NCBI RefSeq assembly: GCF_000463015.1
Contig: NC_022247.1
Coordinates: forward strand, 4,588,001 to 4,652,000
Direction of reading: 5' to 3'
Length of the DNA stretch: 64,000 bases
From: Variovorax paradoxus B4
Lineage (GTDB): Bacteria > Pseudomonadota > Gammaproteobacteria > Burkholderiales > Burkholderiaceae_C
Part shown: piece by piece, positions 1 to 9,268 of the stretch
Layout of the letters: each line of letters starts with the position of its first letter
Numbering within the stretch: position 1 is the stretch's first letter
The notes under the pieces: model-generated
The model's input: only the letters and a program-made list of their open reading frames with translations
Database searches by the model: none
What the model was told of the DNA's origin: nothing
Made by a program: the position numbers and the translations under genes

Positions 1-1
1 C

Positions 2-295
2 TTGCGCGTCGAGCCCGAATGGGTTCTTGCGCTGGTGCAGGACCTGCTGCACACCGAACCCGCGCTGCAGGGCGAGCCTCGCCTGCTGCTGCACCCCGAA
101 GACGTGGCGCTGGTGAAAAACAGCCTCGGCAGCGAACTGCAGGCCGCCGGCTGGCAGGTGCGCGCCGACGACACCCTGGCCCGCGGCGGCTGCCGCGTGC
201 GCTCCGCGAGCGGCGAGATGGACGCAACGCTCGCGACCCGCTGGAAGCGCGTGGCCGGCGCCTTCTCGCGCGATGCCGAACCCGATGGAGCCTGA
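2..295 (+). CDS. fliH: Flagellar assembly protein FliH, C-terminal part (5' truncated by window)
   Basis: This is the last ~97 codons of FliH, the cytoplasmic regulator that binds the export ATPase FliI and docks it at the flagellar type III export gate. The visible part has the family's C-terminal pattern: a HPED stretch, a GW pair, then a TLARGGCRV segment followed by [11 protein letters not shown], as in FliH/YscL-type stators. The reading frame is open to the window edge, so the true start lies upstream. The stop at 293-295 falls just before the fliI start, which implies one operon with translational coupling. Identity rests on the C-terminal motif and on position before fliI. Confidence 0.85.
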   Translation: MRVEPEWVLALVQDLLHTEPALQGEPRLLLHPEDVALVKNSLGSELQAAGWQVRADDTLARGGCRVRSASGEMDATLATRWKRVAGAFSRDAEPDGA

Positions 296-299
296 AGCC

Positions 300-1736
300 A
301 TGCCAGCCGCCGCAAATACCGCCGCGCCCAACGCCATCAACCCGCACCTGCAGTCCTGGCTCGGCACGCTCGCGCAGGCCCGCGGCGAGGTCGGCCTGTG
401 CACGACCATCGCCACCTCGGGCCGCCTGACGCGCGCCGTCGGCCTGGTGCTCGAAGCCGTGGGCCTGCAGCTGCCGGTCGGCAGCGACTGCCTGATCGAA
501 CTGCCGCCCGGCTATCCGCAGCGCCATGCCGAAGCCGAGGTGGTCGGCTTTGCCGGCGATCGCCTGTTCCTGATGCCGCAAAGCGAAGTGGCCGGCCTGC
601 TGCCGGGTGCGCGCGTGTTTGCGCGGCCCGGTCCCGCGCAGTCCGCGGGCGGCGGTTCCGGCGACGCGCACACCAAGCGGCTGCCGGTGGGCGAAGGCAT
701 GCTGGGCCGCGTGGTCGACGCCGCCGGACGGCCGCTCGACGGACTCGGCCCGCTCGACGTCAGCCGCCGGGTGCCGCTGGGTGCGCCGCCGATCAATCCG
801 CTCGCGCGCGCGCCGATCGATTCGGTGCTCGACGTGGGCGTACGCGCCATCAATGCCATGCTCACGGTGGGCCGAGGCCAGCGCATGGGCCTGTTCGCCG
901 GCTCTGGCGTGGGCAAGAGCGTGCTGCTGGGCATGATGGCGCGCTACACCAGCGCCGAGGTCATCGTGGTCGGGCTGATCGGCGAACGCGGCCGCGAGGT
1001 CAAGGACTTCATCGAGAACACGCTGGGCGAGGAAGGCCTGGCCCGCTCGGTGGTCGTTGCGGCGCCGGCCGACAACTCGCCCCTGATGCGGCTGCAGGGC
1101 GCGGCCTATGCCACCTGCCTGGCCGAATACTTCCGCGACCAGGGCCGCGGCGTGCTGCTGATCATGGATTCGCTCACGCGCTATGCCATGGCGCAGCGCG
1201 AGATCGCGCTGGCCGTGGGCGAGCCGCCGGCCACCAAGGGCTACCCGCCCTCGGTGTTCGCCAAGCTGCCCGCGCTGGTGGAGCGCGCCGGCAATGGCGC
1301 GCGCGACGCCAACGGCCGCGGCGGCTCGATCACGGCCTTCTATACCGTGCTGTCCGAAGGCGACGACCAGCAGGACCCGATCGCCGATTCGGCGCGCGCC
1401 ATCCTCGACGGCCACGTGGTGCTGTCGCGCACGCTGGCCGAGGCCGGCCACTACCCGGCGATCGACATCGAGGCCTCCATCAGCCGCGCGATGACAGCGC
1501 TGATCGAGCCCTCGCAGTTCGACACCGTGCGCCGCTTCAAGCAGGCGCTCTCGCGCTACCAGCGCAACCGCGACCTCATCAGCGTCGGCGCCTATGCGGC
1601 CGGCCACGACCCGCAGCTCGACCAGGCCATTGCGCTCTATCCGCGCATCGAGGCCTTCCTGCAGCAGCCGATGCACGAGCGCTGCGACTACGCCGCCTCG
1701 ATCGAGCGCATGGGCAGCCTCTTCGAATCCGCCTGA
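300..1736 (+). CDS. fliI: Flagellum-specific ATPase FliI
   Basis: FliI is the hexameric ATPase that energises and orders substrate entry into the flagellar export apparatus. With the start used here (478 aa) the Walker A motif AGSGVGKS lies near residues 200-207 and Walker [12 protein letters not shown], near 284-294. The F-type/T3SS ATPase signature [11 protein letters not shown] follows at about 314-324. Start choice: ATG 300 has a GGAG element nine bases upstream. In-frame ATGs at 273 and 285 would overlap fliH and lack a ribosome site. Length is normal for the family (430-480 aa). Downstream fliJ begins 26 bp after the stop. Confidence 0.96.
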   Translation: MPAAANTAAPNAINPHLQSWLGTLAQARGEVGLCTTIATSGRLTRAVGLVLEAVGLQLPVGSDCLIELPPGYPQRHAEAEVVGFAGDRLFLMPQSEVAGLLPGARVFARPGPAQSAGGGSGDAHTKRLPVGEGMLGRVVDAAGRPLDGLGPLDVSRRVPLGAPPINPLARAPIDSVLDVGVRAINAMLTVGRGQRMGLFAGSGVGKSVLLGMMARYTSAEVIVVGLIGERGREVKDFIENTLGEEGLARSVVVAAPADNSPLMRLQGAAYATCLAEYFRDQGRGVLLIMDSLTRYAMAQREIALAVGEPPATKGYPPSVFAKLPALVERAGNGARDANGRGGSITAFYTVLSEGDDQQDPIADSARAILDGHVVLSRTLAEAGHYPAIDIEASISRAMTALIEPSQFDTVRRFKQALSRYQRNRDLISVGAYAAGHDPQLDQAIALYPRIEAFLQQPMHERCDYAASIERMGSLFESA

Positions 1737-1762
1737 TCCACCCTTCTTCAACAGGAACCGCG

Positions 1763-2218
1763 ATGCCGCACAAACTTCCGCTCGACACGCTCACCGACCT
1801 CGCCCGCACGAAGACCGACGATGCGGCGCGGCAGCTCGGCGTGCTGCAGAACGCGCAGGTCAGCGCCCACCAGAAGCTGGAGCTGCTGCTGCAATACCGC
1901 CAGGACTACAGCGACCAGCTGCAGGTGCTGATGGAGAACGGCCTGCCCTCGGCCCAGTGGCACAACTACCGCAACTTCCTCGGCACGCTCGACAGCGCCA
2001 TCAAGCAGCAGCAGGCCATCGCCGCGCAGGCGGCCAGCCGGCTCGACCATGGCCGCAGCGAGTGGCAGCACCACAAGCGGCGCCTCAACTCCTTCGACGC
2101 GCTGGCCGAACGCGCGCGGCGGCAGGAACTCGTGCTCGGCGCGCGGCGCGAGCAGCGCGACAGCGACGAACGCTCGGCACGGAAGTTCTTCGACCGCGCC
2201 TCCCAACCGACACCTTGA
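1763..2218 (+). CDS. fliJ: Flagellar export chaperone/ATPase stalk FliJ
   Basis: This 151-aa protein is almost entirely charged and helical, with heptad-like spacing of Leu and Gln/Arg residues, as expected for the two-helix coiled coil of FliJ. FliJ inserts into the FliI hexamer like the gamma subunit of F1 and cycles chaperones for late substrates. The start ATG 1763 has an AGGA element about eight bases upstream, and the gene lies between fliI and fliK as in other fli operons. Sequence conservation in this family is low, so the call rests on position, length and coiled-coil character. Confidence 0.85.
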   Translation: MPHKLPLDTLTDLARTKTDDAARQLGVLQNAQVSAHQKLELLLQYRQDYSDQLQVLMENGLPSAQWHNYRNFLGTLDSAIKQQQAIAAQAASRLDHGRSEWQHHKRRLNSFDALAERARRQELVLGARREQRDSDERSARKFFDRASQPTP

Positions 2219-2234
2219 CGCATCCGCCACCGCC

Positions 2235-3599
2235 ATGCCTTCCCCCATTGCCCCTTCCTTCAGCCCGAACGCGGCCGCGGCTTCTTCCACGGCCGCCGGT
2301 GCACGCGGCCGCAACGCCGAGGAGCCCGGCGGCCGCAGCTTCGATGCGGCGCTGAGCCGCTCGCGCAATGCGGGCGCAACGCAGGCGCCGGAAGACGCCG
2401 AATCGTCCGCGCTAGCAACCACGCACCGCCGAAAGGCCGCGCGCGCCGGCGACCGCAAGGACGAGCTTCCCGCCGAACTGTTGCCCATGTCCTTTTTTGC
2501 GCCCATGGTGGCGCCGTCCGCCGCGGCCACCGCTGCGCTTGCCGCCGGTGCGCCCGCGACGGCCTCAATGCCGGACGGCATCCAGGCCCTGGTGCCGGGC
2601 GACGCGCCCGTGGACGCCTCGGCTGGGGATGCCTCGGCTGGGGATGCCGCGGACGCTGCGGCAGGCGGGACGGCCATCGCGGCGGATGCCGAAGACGGAA
2701 CCACCGCGCAGGCGGAGCCGGCAAACGGTGCGCAGCAGGCCACGGCCTCGGACACCGCGCAGCCGGCGGATGCTCGCGCCGCCGTGCAGGCTGCAGCCGC
2801 TGTGCCGCCGCCGGCCGCCGCGGGCACCGGCCCGGCCGCGACCCCGGCTGCGGATGCTGCGGCGCCCGACGCCGCCACCACCGCCGCGGCTTCCGCAGCT
2901 GCCGTCACCGAACCACGCGGTACATCCACCGCTTCCCTCTCCGCCGATGCCGACACCGATTCGGCATCGGCCACCGCCATGATCTCCGCCGACAAGACCG
3001 CCGACCTGGCTGCCGCACCCGACGCAGCGTCCGCCTCCACCGGCGTGGCGGCATCGATGCCGTTCACGCAGGCCGCGGCCGCCGCCGCGCGCACGAACGT
3101 GCCTCCGGCCTCGCCACACACGCCCATCCTCAGCGTGGAGCCGTCCGTCGGTTCGGCCGCCTGGGGCAAGGCCATCGGCCACCAGGTGCTGCGCATGACC
3201 GCCGCAGGCTACCAGGTGGCCGAACTGAACCTGAACCCGGCCGGCCTCGGCCCGCTCAAGGTCACGCTCACCATGGGCGACAACCAGGCGCAGGCGATGT
3301 TCGCCTCGGCCCACGAGAGCGTGCGCAAGGCGCTCGAGGTGGCGTTGCCGCAATTGCGCGCCAGCCTTGCGGACTACGGCATCAGCCTGGGTCAGGCCTC
3401 GGTCGGCGCAGAGTCGCGTCCTTCGCCCGGACAGGGCGGCGCCTTCGGCCAGCAGCCCCAGCAGCAGGGATCGCCGCGGCAAGCCGACTACCCGGGCGCC
3501 GGCCGCGCGCAAGCCATTGCCACCACCGAGCCGCTGCGCGGCATGCCGCCGCCCATTCCGCTTCACAGGCCCAGTGCCGGCGTCGACACCTTCGCATGA
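2235..3599 (+). CDS. fliK: Flagellar hook-length control protein FliK
   Basis: FliK is a secreted molecular ruler that measures the hook and switches export specificity through FlhB. The 454-aa product has a long low-complexity N-terminal and middle region rich in Ala, Pro and Asp, expected for the extended ruler segment. A compact C-terminal hook domain (Flg_hook) follows at about residues 309-390, marked by ELNLNPAGLGPLKVTL. The tail is Gln/Gly/Pro-rich. A 15-bp unit is repeated twice in tandem at 2621-2650, giving ASAGD twice. The start at ATG 2235 is preferred over upstream in-frame codons that run antisense-like through fliJ. Confidence 0.9.
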   Translation: MPSPIAPSFSPNAAAASSTAAGARGRNAEEPGGRSFDAALSRSRNAGATQAPEDAESSALATTHRRKAARAGDRKDELPAELLPMSFFAPMVAPSAAATAALAAGAPATASMPDGIQALVPGDAPVDASAGDASAGDAADAAAGGTAIAADAEDGTTAQAEPANGAQQATASDTAQPADARAAVQAAAAVPPPAAAGTGPAATPAADAAAPDAATTAAASAAAVTEPRGTSTASLSADADTDSASATAMISADKTADLAAAPDAASASTGVAASMPFTQAAAAAARTNVPPASPHTPILSVEPSVGSAAWGKAIGHQVLRMTAAGYQVAELNLNPAGLGPLKVTLTMGDNQAQAMFASAHESVRKALEVALPQLRASLADYGISLGQASVGAESRPSPGQGGAFGQQPQQQGSPRQADYPGAGRAQAIATTEPLRGMPPPIPLHRPSAGVDTFA

Positions 3600-3608
3600 G
3601 ATGGTGAA

Positions 3609-3634
3609 CGCGGGATCTGAGGCCTTTTCCCGCG
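3609..3634 (+). terminator. Inverted repeat after fliK
   Basis: CGCGGGA (3609-3615) and TCCCGCG (3628-3634) can form a 7-bp stem with a 12-base loop just downstream of the fliK stop. There is no T-run after it, so termination would be weak at best. It may only attenuate transcription between fliK and fliL, which are separated by 107 bp, the largest gap in this fli operon. Confidence 0.3.
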
Positions 3635-3706
3635 CTTGATCAGCCCTTCGCCTGCCGCTCACCTGGCAAAGAATAGTCCGAAACCGATTCGCTTCGCAGC
3701 ACCCAT

Positions 3707-4204
3707 ATGGCTACCAGTCCCCCTGTCGCACTCGCCCCCGTTCCCTCTTCTCCCGCGCGTCCATCGAAGCTGTGGATCGTGCTCCTGATCGTCGCGCTGG
3801 CCGGCGCGCTGGCCGCCGCCGGCGGCTATTTCCTGCTGCGCCAGCGCGCATCGGCCGAACCCGCCGCAGCCGCTGCACCGGTGCCGGAAAAGCCGATCTT
3901 CGTGACCCTCGAGCCGCTGACCGTGAACGTCCAGTCCGAAGGCCGCGGACGCTTCCTGCACGTGGGCATCGCCCTCAAGGTGCGCAACGAACAGGCCAAG
4001 GCGCGCATCGTCGAATTCATGCCCGAGATCCGCAGCCGGGTGCTGCTGCTGCTGTCGAACCGCCCGCCCGAATCGCTGGTGACGACCGAAGACAAGGCCC
4101 GGCTGGCCGAGGAGATCCGCGTCGAGCTGAGCCGCCCCCTGGGCGCCGGCCTGCCGCCGCAGGAGATCGCCAGCGTTTCGTTCAGTACCTTCGTGGTGCA
4201 GTAA
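3707..4204 (+). CDS. fliL: Flagellar basal body-associated protein FliL
   Basis: FliL is a single-pass inner-membrane protein that forms rings around the MotAB stator units and supports torque generation. The 165-aa product has a short Pro/Ala-rich cytoplasmic N-terminus and one membrane segment at about residues 22-43 (LWIVLLIVALAGALAAAGG). An Ala/Pro linker and the periplasmic FliL domain follow, with FVTLEPLTVNV and a C-terminal FSTFVVQ typical of the family. fliM starts 21 bp downstream. I saw no clear ribosome site before ATG 3707, but the domain layout leaves little room for another start. Confidence 0.93.
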   Translation: MATSPPVALAPVPSSPARPSKLWIVLLIVALAGALAAAGGYFLLRQRASAEPAAAAAPVPEKPIFVTLEPLTVNVQSEGRGRFLHVGIALKVRNEQAKARIVEFMPEIRSRVLLLLSNRPPESLVTTEDKARLAEEIRVELSRPLGAGLPPQEIASVSFSTFVVQ

Positions 4205-4225
4205 CCATTTCCGGACCGCCGATCC

Positions 4226-5227
4226 ATGGCCTATGAACAAGTGCTCTCCCAGGACGAGGTCGACGCCCTGCTGCAGGGCGTCACCGGCGGCGGGCCCGAG
4301 CAGAGCGATGGCGCCGCCGCCCGCACGGACGGCCTGCCGGTGTATGACCTGGGCGCGCCCGACCGCGTGGTGCGCAGCCGCATGCACACGCTGGAGGTCA
4401 TCAACGAGCGCTTTGCCAGGCACCTGCGCAGCTCGCTGCTGAACTTCATGCGCCGCAGCCCCGACATCTCGGTCGGGCCGGTGCACATCCAGCAGTACGG
4501 CGAATTCGTGCGCCACCTGCCAGTGCCGGCCAACATCAACATGCTGCACATGAAGCCGCTGCGCGGCACGGCACTGTTCGTGTTCGATCCGAAGCTGGTG
4601 TTCCTGGTGGTCGACAACCTGTTCGGCAGCGACGGGCGCTATCACGTGCGCGTCGAGGGGCGCGACTTCACGCGCACCGAGCAGCGCATCATCAAGCGGC
4701 TCCTGAACCTCACGCTGCAGTGCTATGCCGACGCCTGGCAGCCGGTGTTCCCGCTGAGCTTCGACTACGTGCGCGCCGAGATGCACGGCAAGCTCGCCAA
4801 CATCGTCGCGCCCAACGAGGTGGTGATCAACACCACGCTGCAGATCGAGTTCGGCCCCGTGGGCGGCTTCCTGCACGTGTGCATTCCCTATTCGATGATC
4901 GAGCCGATCCGCGACCTGCTGTCCAACCCGGTGCAGGACGAGATCGAGGTCGACAAGCGCTGGGTGCGCCAGATGTCGCAGCAGATGCAAAGCGCCGACG
5001 TGGAGCTCAGCGCCGAATTCATCACGCTGCCCTCGACCATCGGCGAGGTCCTCAAGCTGCAGGTGGGCGACGTGCTGCCCATCGAGCTTCCCTCCTCGAT
5101 CACCGCACGCGTGGACGGCATTCCGGTGATGGAGTGCGGCTACGGGGTTTCGAACGAGCGCTATGCCCTGCGCGTGCTGCAGATGATCTCCCACCAAGAC
5201 AGCGATTCGAAGAACGACCATGACTGA
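4226..5227 (+). CDS. fliM: Flagellar motor switch protein FliM
   Basis: FliM is the C-ring protein that binds phospho-CheY and transmits the direction signal to FliG. The 333-aa product starts with the CheY-P docking peptide (LSQDEVDALLQG, residues ~7-18). The CheC-like middle domain (~45-235) and the C-terminal SpoA/FliN-like domain (~250-325) follow. The gene overlaps fliN by 8 bp, so the two C-ring components are translationally coupled. It links this operon to the chemoreceptor block on the other strand. Confidence 0.97.
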   Translation: MAYEQVLSQDEVDALLQGVTGGGPEQSDGAAARTDGLPVYDLGAPDRVVRSRMHTLEVINERFARHLRSSLLNFMRRSPDISVGPVHIQQYGEFVRHLPVPANINMLHMKPLRGTALFVFDPKLVFLVVDNLFGSDGRYHVRVEGRDFTRTEQRIIKRLLNLTLQCYADAWQPVFPLSFDYVRAEMHGKLANIVAPNEVVINTTLQIEFGPVGGFLHVCIPYSMIEPIRDLLSNPVQDEIEVDKRWVRQMSQQMQSADVELSAEFITLPSTIGEVLKLQVGDVLPIELPSSITARVDGIPVMECGYGVSNERYALRVLQMISHQDSDSKNDHD

Positions 5228-5681
5228 CAACACCTCATCCACCAGCGATGCGGACGACTGGGCCAGCGCGCTGGCCGAGCAGACCGCTGCTTCCGCGCCC
5301 GCCCCGGCACCCGCACCCGCTTTCGCCCCCGCCGTCGCTCCCGCACCTGCTGCCGCTCCCGCAGGCAGCCGCGTGTTCCAGCCGCTGCAGGCCATGGCGC
5401 CCGCCGCCGGCTCGCCCGTGGACGTGGAGCGCATCCTCGACGTGCCGGTGCAGCTGACGGCCGAGCTCGGCCGCACCCGCATCACCATCAAGAGCCTGCT
5501 GCAACTCTCGCAGGGCTCGGTGGTCGAGCTCGACGGCCTGGCCGGCCAGCCGCTCGACGTGCTGATCAACGGCTACCTGATCGCGCAGGGCGAAGTGGTG
5601 GTGGTCAACGAGAAGTACGGCATCCGCCTGACCGACATCGTCACGCCCTCCGAGCGCATGCAGAAGCTCGGCCGGTCATGA
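5220..5681 (+). CDS. fliN: Flagellar motor switch protein FliN
   Basis: FliN forms the base of the C-ring with FliM and also docks FliH-FliI. The 153-aa product has a SpoA domain in its C-terminal half (about residues 72-150; [18 protein letters not shown] near its start, then [17 protein letters not shown]). The N-terminal quarter carries a run of alternating Ala-Pro at about residues 23-46, a linker encoded at 5297-5365. ATG 5220 lies inside the end of fliM, and the stop overlaps the fliO start in an ATGA tetranucleotide. Confidence 0.96.
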   Translation: MTDNTSSTSDADDWASALAEQTAASAPAPAPAPAFAPAVAPAPAAAPAGSRVFQPLQAMAPAAGSPVDVERILDVPVQLTAELGRTRITIKSLLQLSQGSVVELDGLAGQPLDVLINGYLIAQGEVVVVNEKYGIRLTDIVTPSERMQKLGRS

Positions 5682-6163
5682 ATCTCTTCGCCAGGCGGCT
5701 GCGGCAGGCCGCCGCATCGATCGCGGCCGCGGCCTGCGGCCTTGCGGCCCAGGCAGCCCTGCCGACGGTGCCCACGCCCGTCGAGGCGGCGCCGGCAGTC
5801 GGTGCCTCCAGCCTGCTGCAGGCCGGCTTCGGCATGTTCGCGGTGCTGGGCCTGATCTTCCTGTGCGCATGGGCGGCCCGCCGCTTCGGCCTGCAGCGCC
5901 TGGGCGGCGGCCAGTTCGTGAAGGTGGTCTCCAGCACCATGGTCGGCCAGCGCGAACGCGTGGTCGTGGTCGAGGTCGGCGGCACCTGGCTGGTGCTTGG
6001 CATCGCGGCTGGCCGGGTCAATGCGTTGCATTCGCTGCCGGCGCAGGCGGTGCCGCCGCCGCTGGCAAGCGCCGCGCCCGACGCCCGCCTGGCCGGCGCG
6101 GCGAGCCTGTTCGCCCAGAAGCTGCGCGACTCCCTCGGGCTCAGGCAGCGGCCGACCCCATGA
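5678..6163 (+). CDS. fliO: Flagellar biosynthetic protein FliO
   Basis: FliO is a small membrane protein that helps FliP assemble into the export gate. The 161-aa product has a signal-like Ala-rich N-terminus. One clear membrane segment lies at about residues 47-67 ([20 protein letters not shown]), followed by a basic cytoplasmic domain with [19 protein letters not shown], the usual FliO core. It overlaps fliN by 4 bp and fliP by 4 bp. FliO sequences diverge strongly, so position between fliN and fliP is part of the evidence. Confidence 0.9.
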   Translation: MNLFARRLRQAAASIAAAACGLAAQAALPTVPTPVEAAPAVGASSLLQAGFGMFAVLGLIFLCAWAARRFGLQRLGGGQFVKVVSSTMVGQRERVVVVEVGGTWLVLGIAAGRVNALHSLPAQAVPPPLASAAPDARLAGAASLFAQKLRDSLGLRQRPTP

Positions 6164-6921
6164 TGCGCACCGCCCGCCAACGAAGCCTTCGCGGCGTCGT
6201 GCTGATGCTGCTCGCCCTGGCGCTGCCGGCGGTGGCGTGGACGCAGGGCCTGCCCGGCCTCACCAGCACGCCCGGCCCCGGCGGCAGCCAGACCTGGTCG
6301 CTCAGCGTGCAGACGCTGGTGATGCTGACCTCGCTCACCTTCCTGCCGGCATTGCTGCTGAGCATGACGAGCTTCACGCGTATCCTCATCGTGCTGGGCC
6401 TGCTGCGCACGGCCATCGGCACGCAGTCGTCGCCGCCCAACCAGATCCTGGTCGGCCTGTCGCTGTTCCTGACCTTCTTCGTGATGTCGCCGGTGTTCGA
6501 CAAGGTCCACGACGAGGCCTACAAGCCATTCTCCGAAAACAAGATCACGGCCGAGAAGGCGCTCGAGAAAGGCATTGCGCCGTTCAAGTCCTTCATGCTG
6601 AAGCAGACGCGGGAAAACGACCTGGCCCTCTTCGCCAGGCTCGCGAAGATCCCCGACATGCAGGGGCCGGAAGAAGTGCCGCTGCGCATCCTGCTGCCCT
6701 CCTTCGTGATCAGCGAGCTGAAGACCGCGTTCCAGATCGGCTTCACCATCTTCATTCCGTTCCTGATCATCGACCTGGTGGTGGCCAGCGTGCTCATGTC
6801 GATGGGCATGATGATGGTGCCGCCCGCCTCCATCGCGCTGCCCTTCAAGCTGATGCTGTTCGTCATGGCCGACGGCTGGCAGCTTCTGATCGGCGCACTG
6901 GCCCAGAGCTTTTATCTTTAG
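6160..6921 (+). CDS. fliP: Flagellar export gate protein FliP
   Basis: FliP is a core membrane subunit of the flagellar type III export gate (FliPQR). The 253-aa product has a cleavable-type N-terminal signal (residues ~1-28) followed by several membrane segments. Family landmarks are visible: [37 protein letters not shown] and, near the C-terminus, [20 protein letters not shown]. The start at ATG 6160 overlaps the fliO stop. A second ATG follows directly at 6163. Confidence 0.97.
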   Translation: MMRTARQRSLRGVVLMLLALALPAVAWTQGLPGLTSTPGPGGSQTWSLSVQTLVMLTSLTFLPALLLSMTSFTRILIVLGLLRTAIGTQSSPPNQILVGLSLFLTFFVMSPVFDKVHDEAYKPFSENKITAEKALEKGIAPFKSFMLKQTRENDLALFARLAKIPDMQGPEEVPLRILLPSFVISELKTAFQIGFTIFIPFLIIDLVVASVLMSMGMMMVPPASIALPFKLMLFVMADGWQLLIGALAQSFYL

Positions 6922-6930
6922 AGGCGCGCA

Positions 6931-7200
6931 ATGACACCCGAATCCGTCATGTCCCTGGGCAGCCAGGCCATCCACGTCTCGCTGCTGCTGGGCGCGCCGA
7001 TGCTGCTGGTGGCGCTCGTGGTGGGCCTGATCATCAGCATCTTCCAGGCCGCCACGCAAATCAACGAAGCCACGCTGTCCTTCATTCCGAAGCTGCTGGC
7101 GGTGTTCGCGGTGCTGGTGCTTGCCGGCCCCTGGATGCTGGCGCAGATGCTCGACTACATCCGCACGCTGTTCTCGAGCATCCCCCAGCTCGTGGCCTGA
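6931..7200 (+). CDS. fliQ: Flagellar export gate protein FliQ
   Basis: This 89-aa protein has the two membrane helices and length typical of FliQ, a subunit that packs around FliP and FliR in the export gate. The motif VVGLIISIFQAATQINEATL is a family hallmark. ATG 6931 is preceded by GAGG seven bases upstream, which supports this start. It lies 9 bp after fliP and 12 bp before fliR. Confidence 0.96.
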   Translation: MTPESVMSLGSQAIHVSLLLGAPMLLVALVVGLIISIFQAATQINEATLSFIPKLLAVFAVLVLAGPWMLAQMLDYIRTLFSSIPQLVA

Positions 7201-7212
7201 GGCCGCGCCGCC

Positions 7213-8007
7213 ATGCCCGCCATCTTCTCCGTCACCTCGGCGGAGCTGACCGCCTGGCTGACGGCCTTCCTGTGGCCGTTCGTGCGCATGCTGGCGCTGG
7301 TCAGCACCGCGCCGGTGTTCGGCGAGCCCGGCGTCGCGCGCCAGACCAAGGTGGCCATTGCCGCGCTGCTGGCCGTGGCCATTGCGCCGACGCTCGGTCC
7401 GATGCCTGCGGTGCCCGTGGTCTCCGCGGGCGGCGTGTGGATTCTCGTGCAGCAGGTGCTCATCGGCGGCGCGATCGGCTTCACGATGCGCATGGTGTTC
7501 GCCGCCGTACTGGCCGCGGGCGAATACATCGGCCTGCAGATGGGCCTGTCGTTCGCCTCCTTCTTCGACCCCATGGCCGGCGGCGCCACCATGGTCGTCG
7601 CACGGCTCATGCACATGCTGGCCATTCTTCTTTTCCTGGCGGTGGACGGCCACCTGCTGATGCTTGCCGCGCTGGCCGAGAGCTTTCACACGCTGCCCAT
7701 CGCCGATGCACCGCTGGCCGCGCAGGGCTGGATGCTGCTGGTGTCCGGGGGCGGACGGATCTTCGCCAACGGCCTGATGCTGGCGCTGCCGCTGGTGACC
7801 GCGCTGCTCACGCTCAACCTCGCGATGGGCATCCTGAACCGGGCCTCGCCGCAGTTCAGCATCTTCGCAGTCGGCTTTCCGCTGACGCTGCTGGCGGGCA
7901 TCGGCATGCTGCAGCTGCTGATGCCGCAGCTCGGGGCCTTCCTCGAGCCGCGCTTCGCCGCCGCGCTGTCTTCGCTGCTCCAGCTGACGCAGGCCCTGCG
8001 GCCCTGA
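7213..8007 (+). CDS. fliR: Flagellar export gate protein FliR
   Basis: FliR is the single-copy membrane subunit that completes the FliPQR export channel. The 264-aa product is strongly hydrophobic with about six membrane segments. Recognisable FliR blocks include STAPVFGEPGVARQTKVAIA near residue 35 and GEYIGLQMGLSFASFFDP near residue 110. It is the last gene of this + strand operon. Its stop faces the flgL stop with only 16 bp between them, and I saw no hairpin there. Confidence 0.96.
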   Translation: MPAIFSVTSAELTAWLTAFLWPFVRMLALVSTAPVFGEPGVARQTKVAIAALLAVAIAPTLGPMPAVPVVSAGGVWILVQQVLIGGAIGFTMRMVFAAVLAAGEYIGLQMGLSFASFFDPMAGGATMVVARLMHMLAILLFLAVDGHLLMLAALAESFHTLPIADAPLAAQGWMLLVSGGGRIFANGLMLALPLVTALLTLNLAMGILNRASPQFSIFAVGFPLTLLAGIGMLQLLMPQLGAFLEPRFAAALSSLLQLTQALRP

Positions 8008-8023
8008 AGCCGCCCCTTCGCAT

Positions 8024-9232
8024 TCACAGGTAGTTGAACAGCGCAATGCTGTGCAGCCGCGCGAAGGTCTGCTGGGTGGCCTGGAGCGAGGTCTGGCGCC
8101 GCAGGAATTCCGAGATGGCGCTGGCCGGGTCCAGGTCCACCAGCTCCGAGAGGTAGCCCTTGTCGATCAGGTCGCGCGAGGCGCCGCTGGTGTTGAGCGC
8201 ATCGAGTTCGTTCATGCGCGAGCCGATCGACGACATGACCGTGAGCACGTTGTCGTGCGCATTGGTGATCTTGACGTTGAAGGTGCTGAGCGCGTTGAGC
8301 AGATCGGCCTTCGCCGCGTCGCCGCTGCCGGCCAGCGGCTGCCTGAGCGCGGTGACCAGCTCGCCGATGGCGGCGAACACGTCGGTGCCCGCATTGCGCG
8401 CGGTGGCCACCTGGAAGGTGTCGCCGTCGGCCGGTGCGCCGCTCATGGTGATCTGCAGGCCGCCGAACGAGATGGCCGCGCCGGGCACGTAGGCGCCCGA
8501 TGCGGCCACCACGGGCGGCGTGTCCTGCGTGGCGACCGTGTAGTTGCCGCCGCTGAAGCTGATCATGAAGTCCTTGCCGTAGTTGGCCGCGCCCGCATCG
8601 GTCACGCCCACGGAACCGAAGACGCCGGAGCCGGTGTTGCCGGCGCCCGCCGAGCTCACGTAGCCCGCGCCGCCCTGCACCGACTGGAACACGCTGCGCC
8701 CGTCGTCCGTGGTCGACATCTGGCGCGACACGTCGATCTGCATCAGCCGCTGGCCCTGGTCGCCCATGTACTGGATGCCGCCGGCCCCCGCCACGAAGGG
8801 CTGGCTGGCGCTCTTGAAGCCGGCGAACAGGAACTGGCCGTTGCCGTCGTCGGCGTTGGCCACGTTCACGAGCTGGTCCAGGTTGCCCTGCAGCGTGGTG
8901 GCCAGCGAGGCGCGGTCGGCATCCGACAGCGTGCCGTTGCCCGCCTGCACCGCGAGCGTCTTCATGTTCTGCATGATCGAGGTGGCCGACTTCAGCGCGG
9001 TCTCCTCCTGCGAGAGCGAGAGCATCGCGCGGCTGCGGCTGGTGGCGTACTGCGTCGACTCCGCCATCGACTGGCTCACGCCCAGCGCGCGCGCGGCGGC
9101 CACCGGATCATCGGCGGCCGTCAGGAACTTGGTGCCCGCAGCGAGCTGCTGCTGAATGCGGAACAGCTGCTGCTGCTGCGAACCCAGCGAGCTCATGCTC
9201 TGGGCGTAGAAGGATTGGGTGCTGATGCGCAT
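8024..9232 (-). CDS. flgL: Flagellar hook-filament junction protein FlgL (HAP3)
   Basis: FlgL forms the second ring of the junction between hook and filament. The 402-aa product begins with the flagellin-like N-terminal helix (MRISTQSFYAQSM, then LAAGTKFLTAADDPVAAARA) and ends with the matching C-terminal coiled-coil segment (SLQATQQTFARLHSI). These pair in the assembled protein. It sits 36 bp downstream of flgK on the same strand, so the two are almost certainly cotranscribed. It converges on fliR. Confidence 0.95.
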   Translation of the reverse strand: MRISTQSFYAQSMSSLGSQQQQLFRIQQQLAAGTKFLTAADDPVAAARALGVSQSMAESTQYATSRSRAMLSLSQEETALKSATSIMQNMKTLAVQAGNGTLSDADRASLATTLQGNLDQLVNVANADDGNGQFLFAGFKSASQPFVAGAGGIQYMGDQGQRLMQIDVSRQMSTTDDGRSVFQSVQGGAGYVSSAGAGNTGSGVFGSVGVTDAGAANYGKDFMISFSGGNYTVATQDTPPVVAASGAYVPGAAISFGGLQITMSGAPADGDTFQVATARNAGTDVFAAIGELVTALRQPLAGSGDAAKADLLNALSTFNVKITNAHDNVLTVMSSIGSRMNELDALNTSGASRDLIDKGYLSELVDLDPASAISEFLRRQTSLQATQQTFARLHSIALFNYL

Positions 9233-9268
9233 CGCGACTCCGTAGGTTCTTCTTCAAAGGCGGCCGGC

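Noticed and set aside
3660..3700. Sigma28-like sequence before fliL (CAAAG ... ACCGATTC)
   Set aside because: The -10 matches only 5 of 8 bases, and the spacing to the -35-like CAAA is about 12 bases rather than 15.
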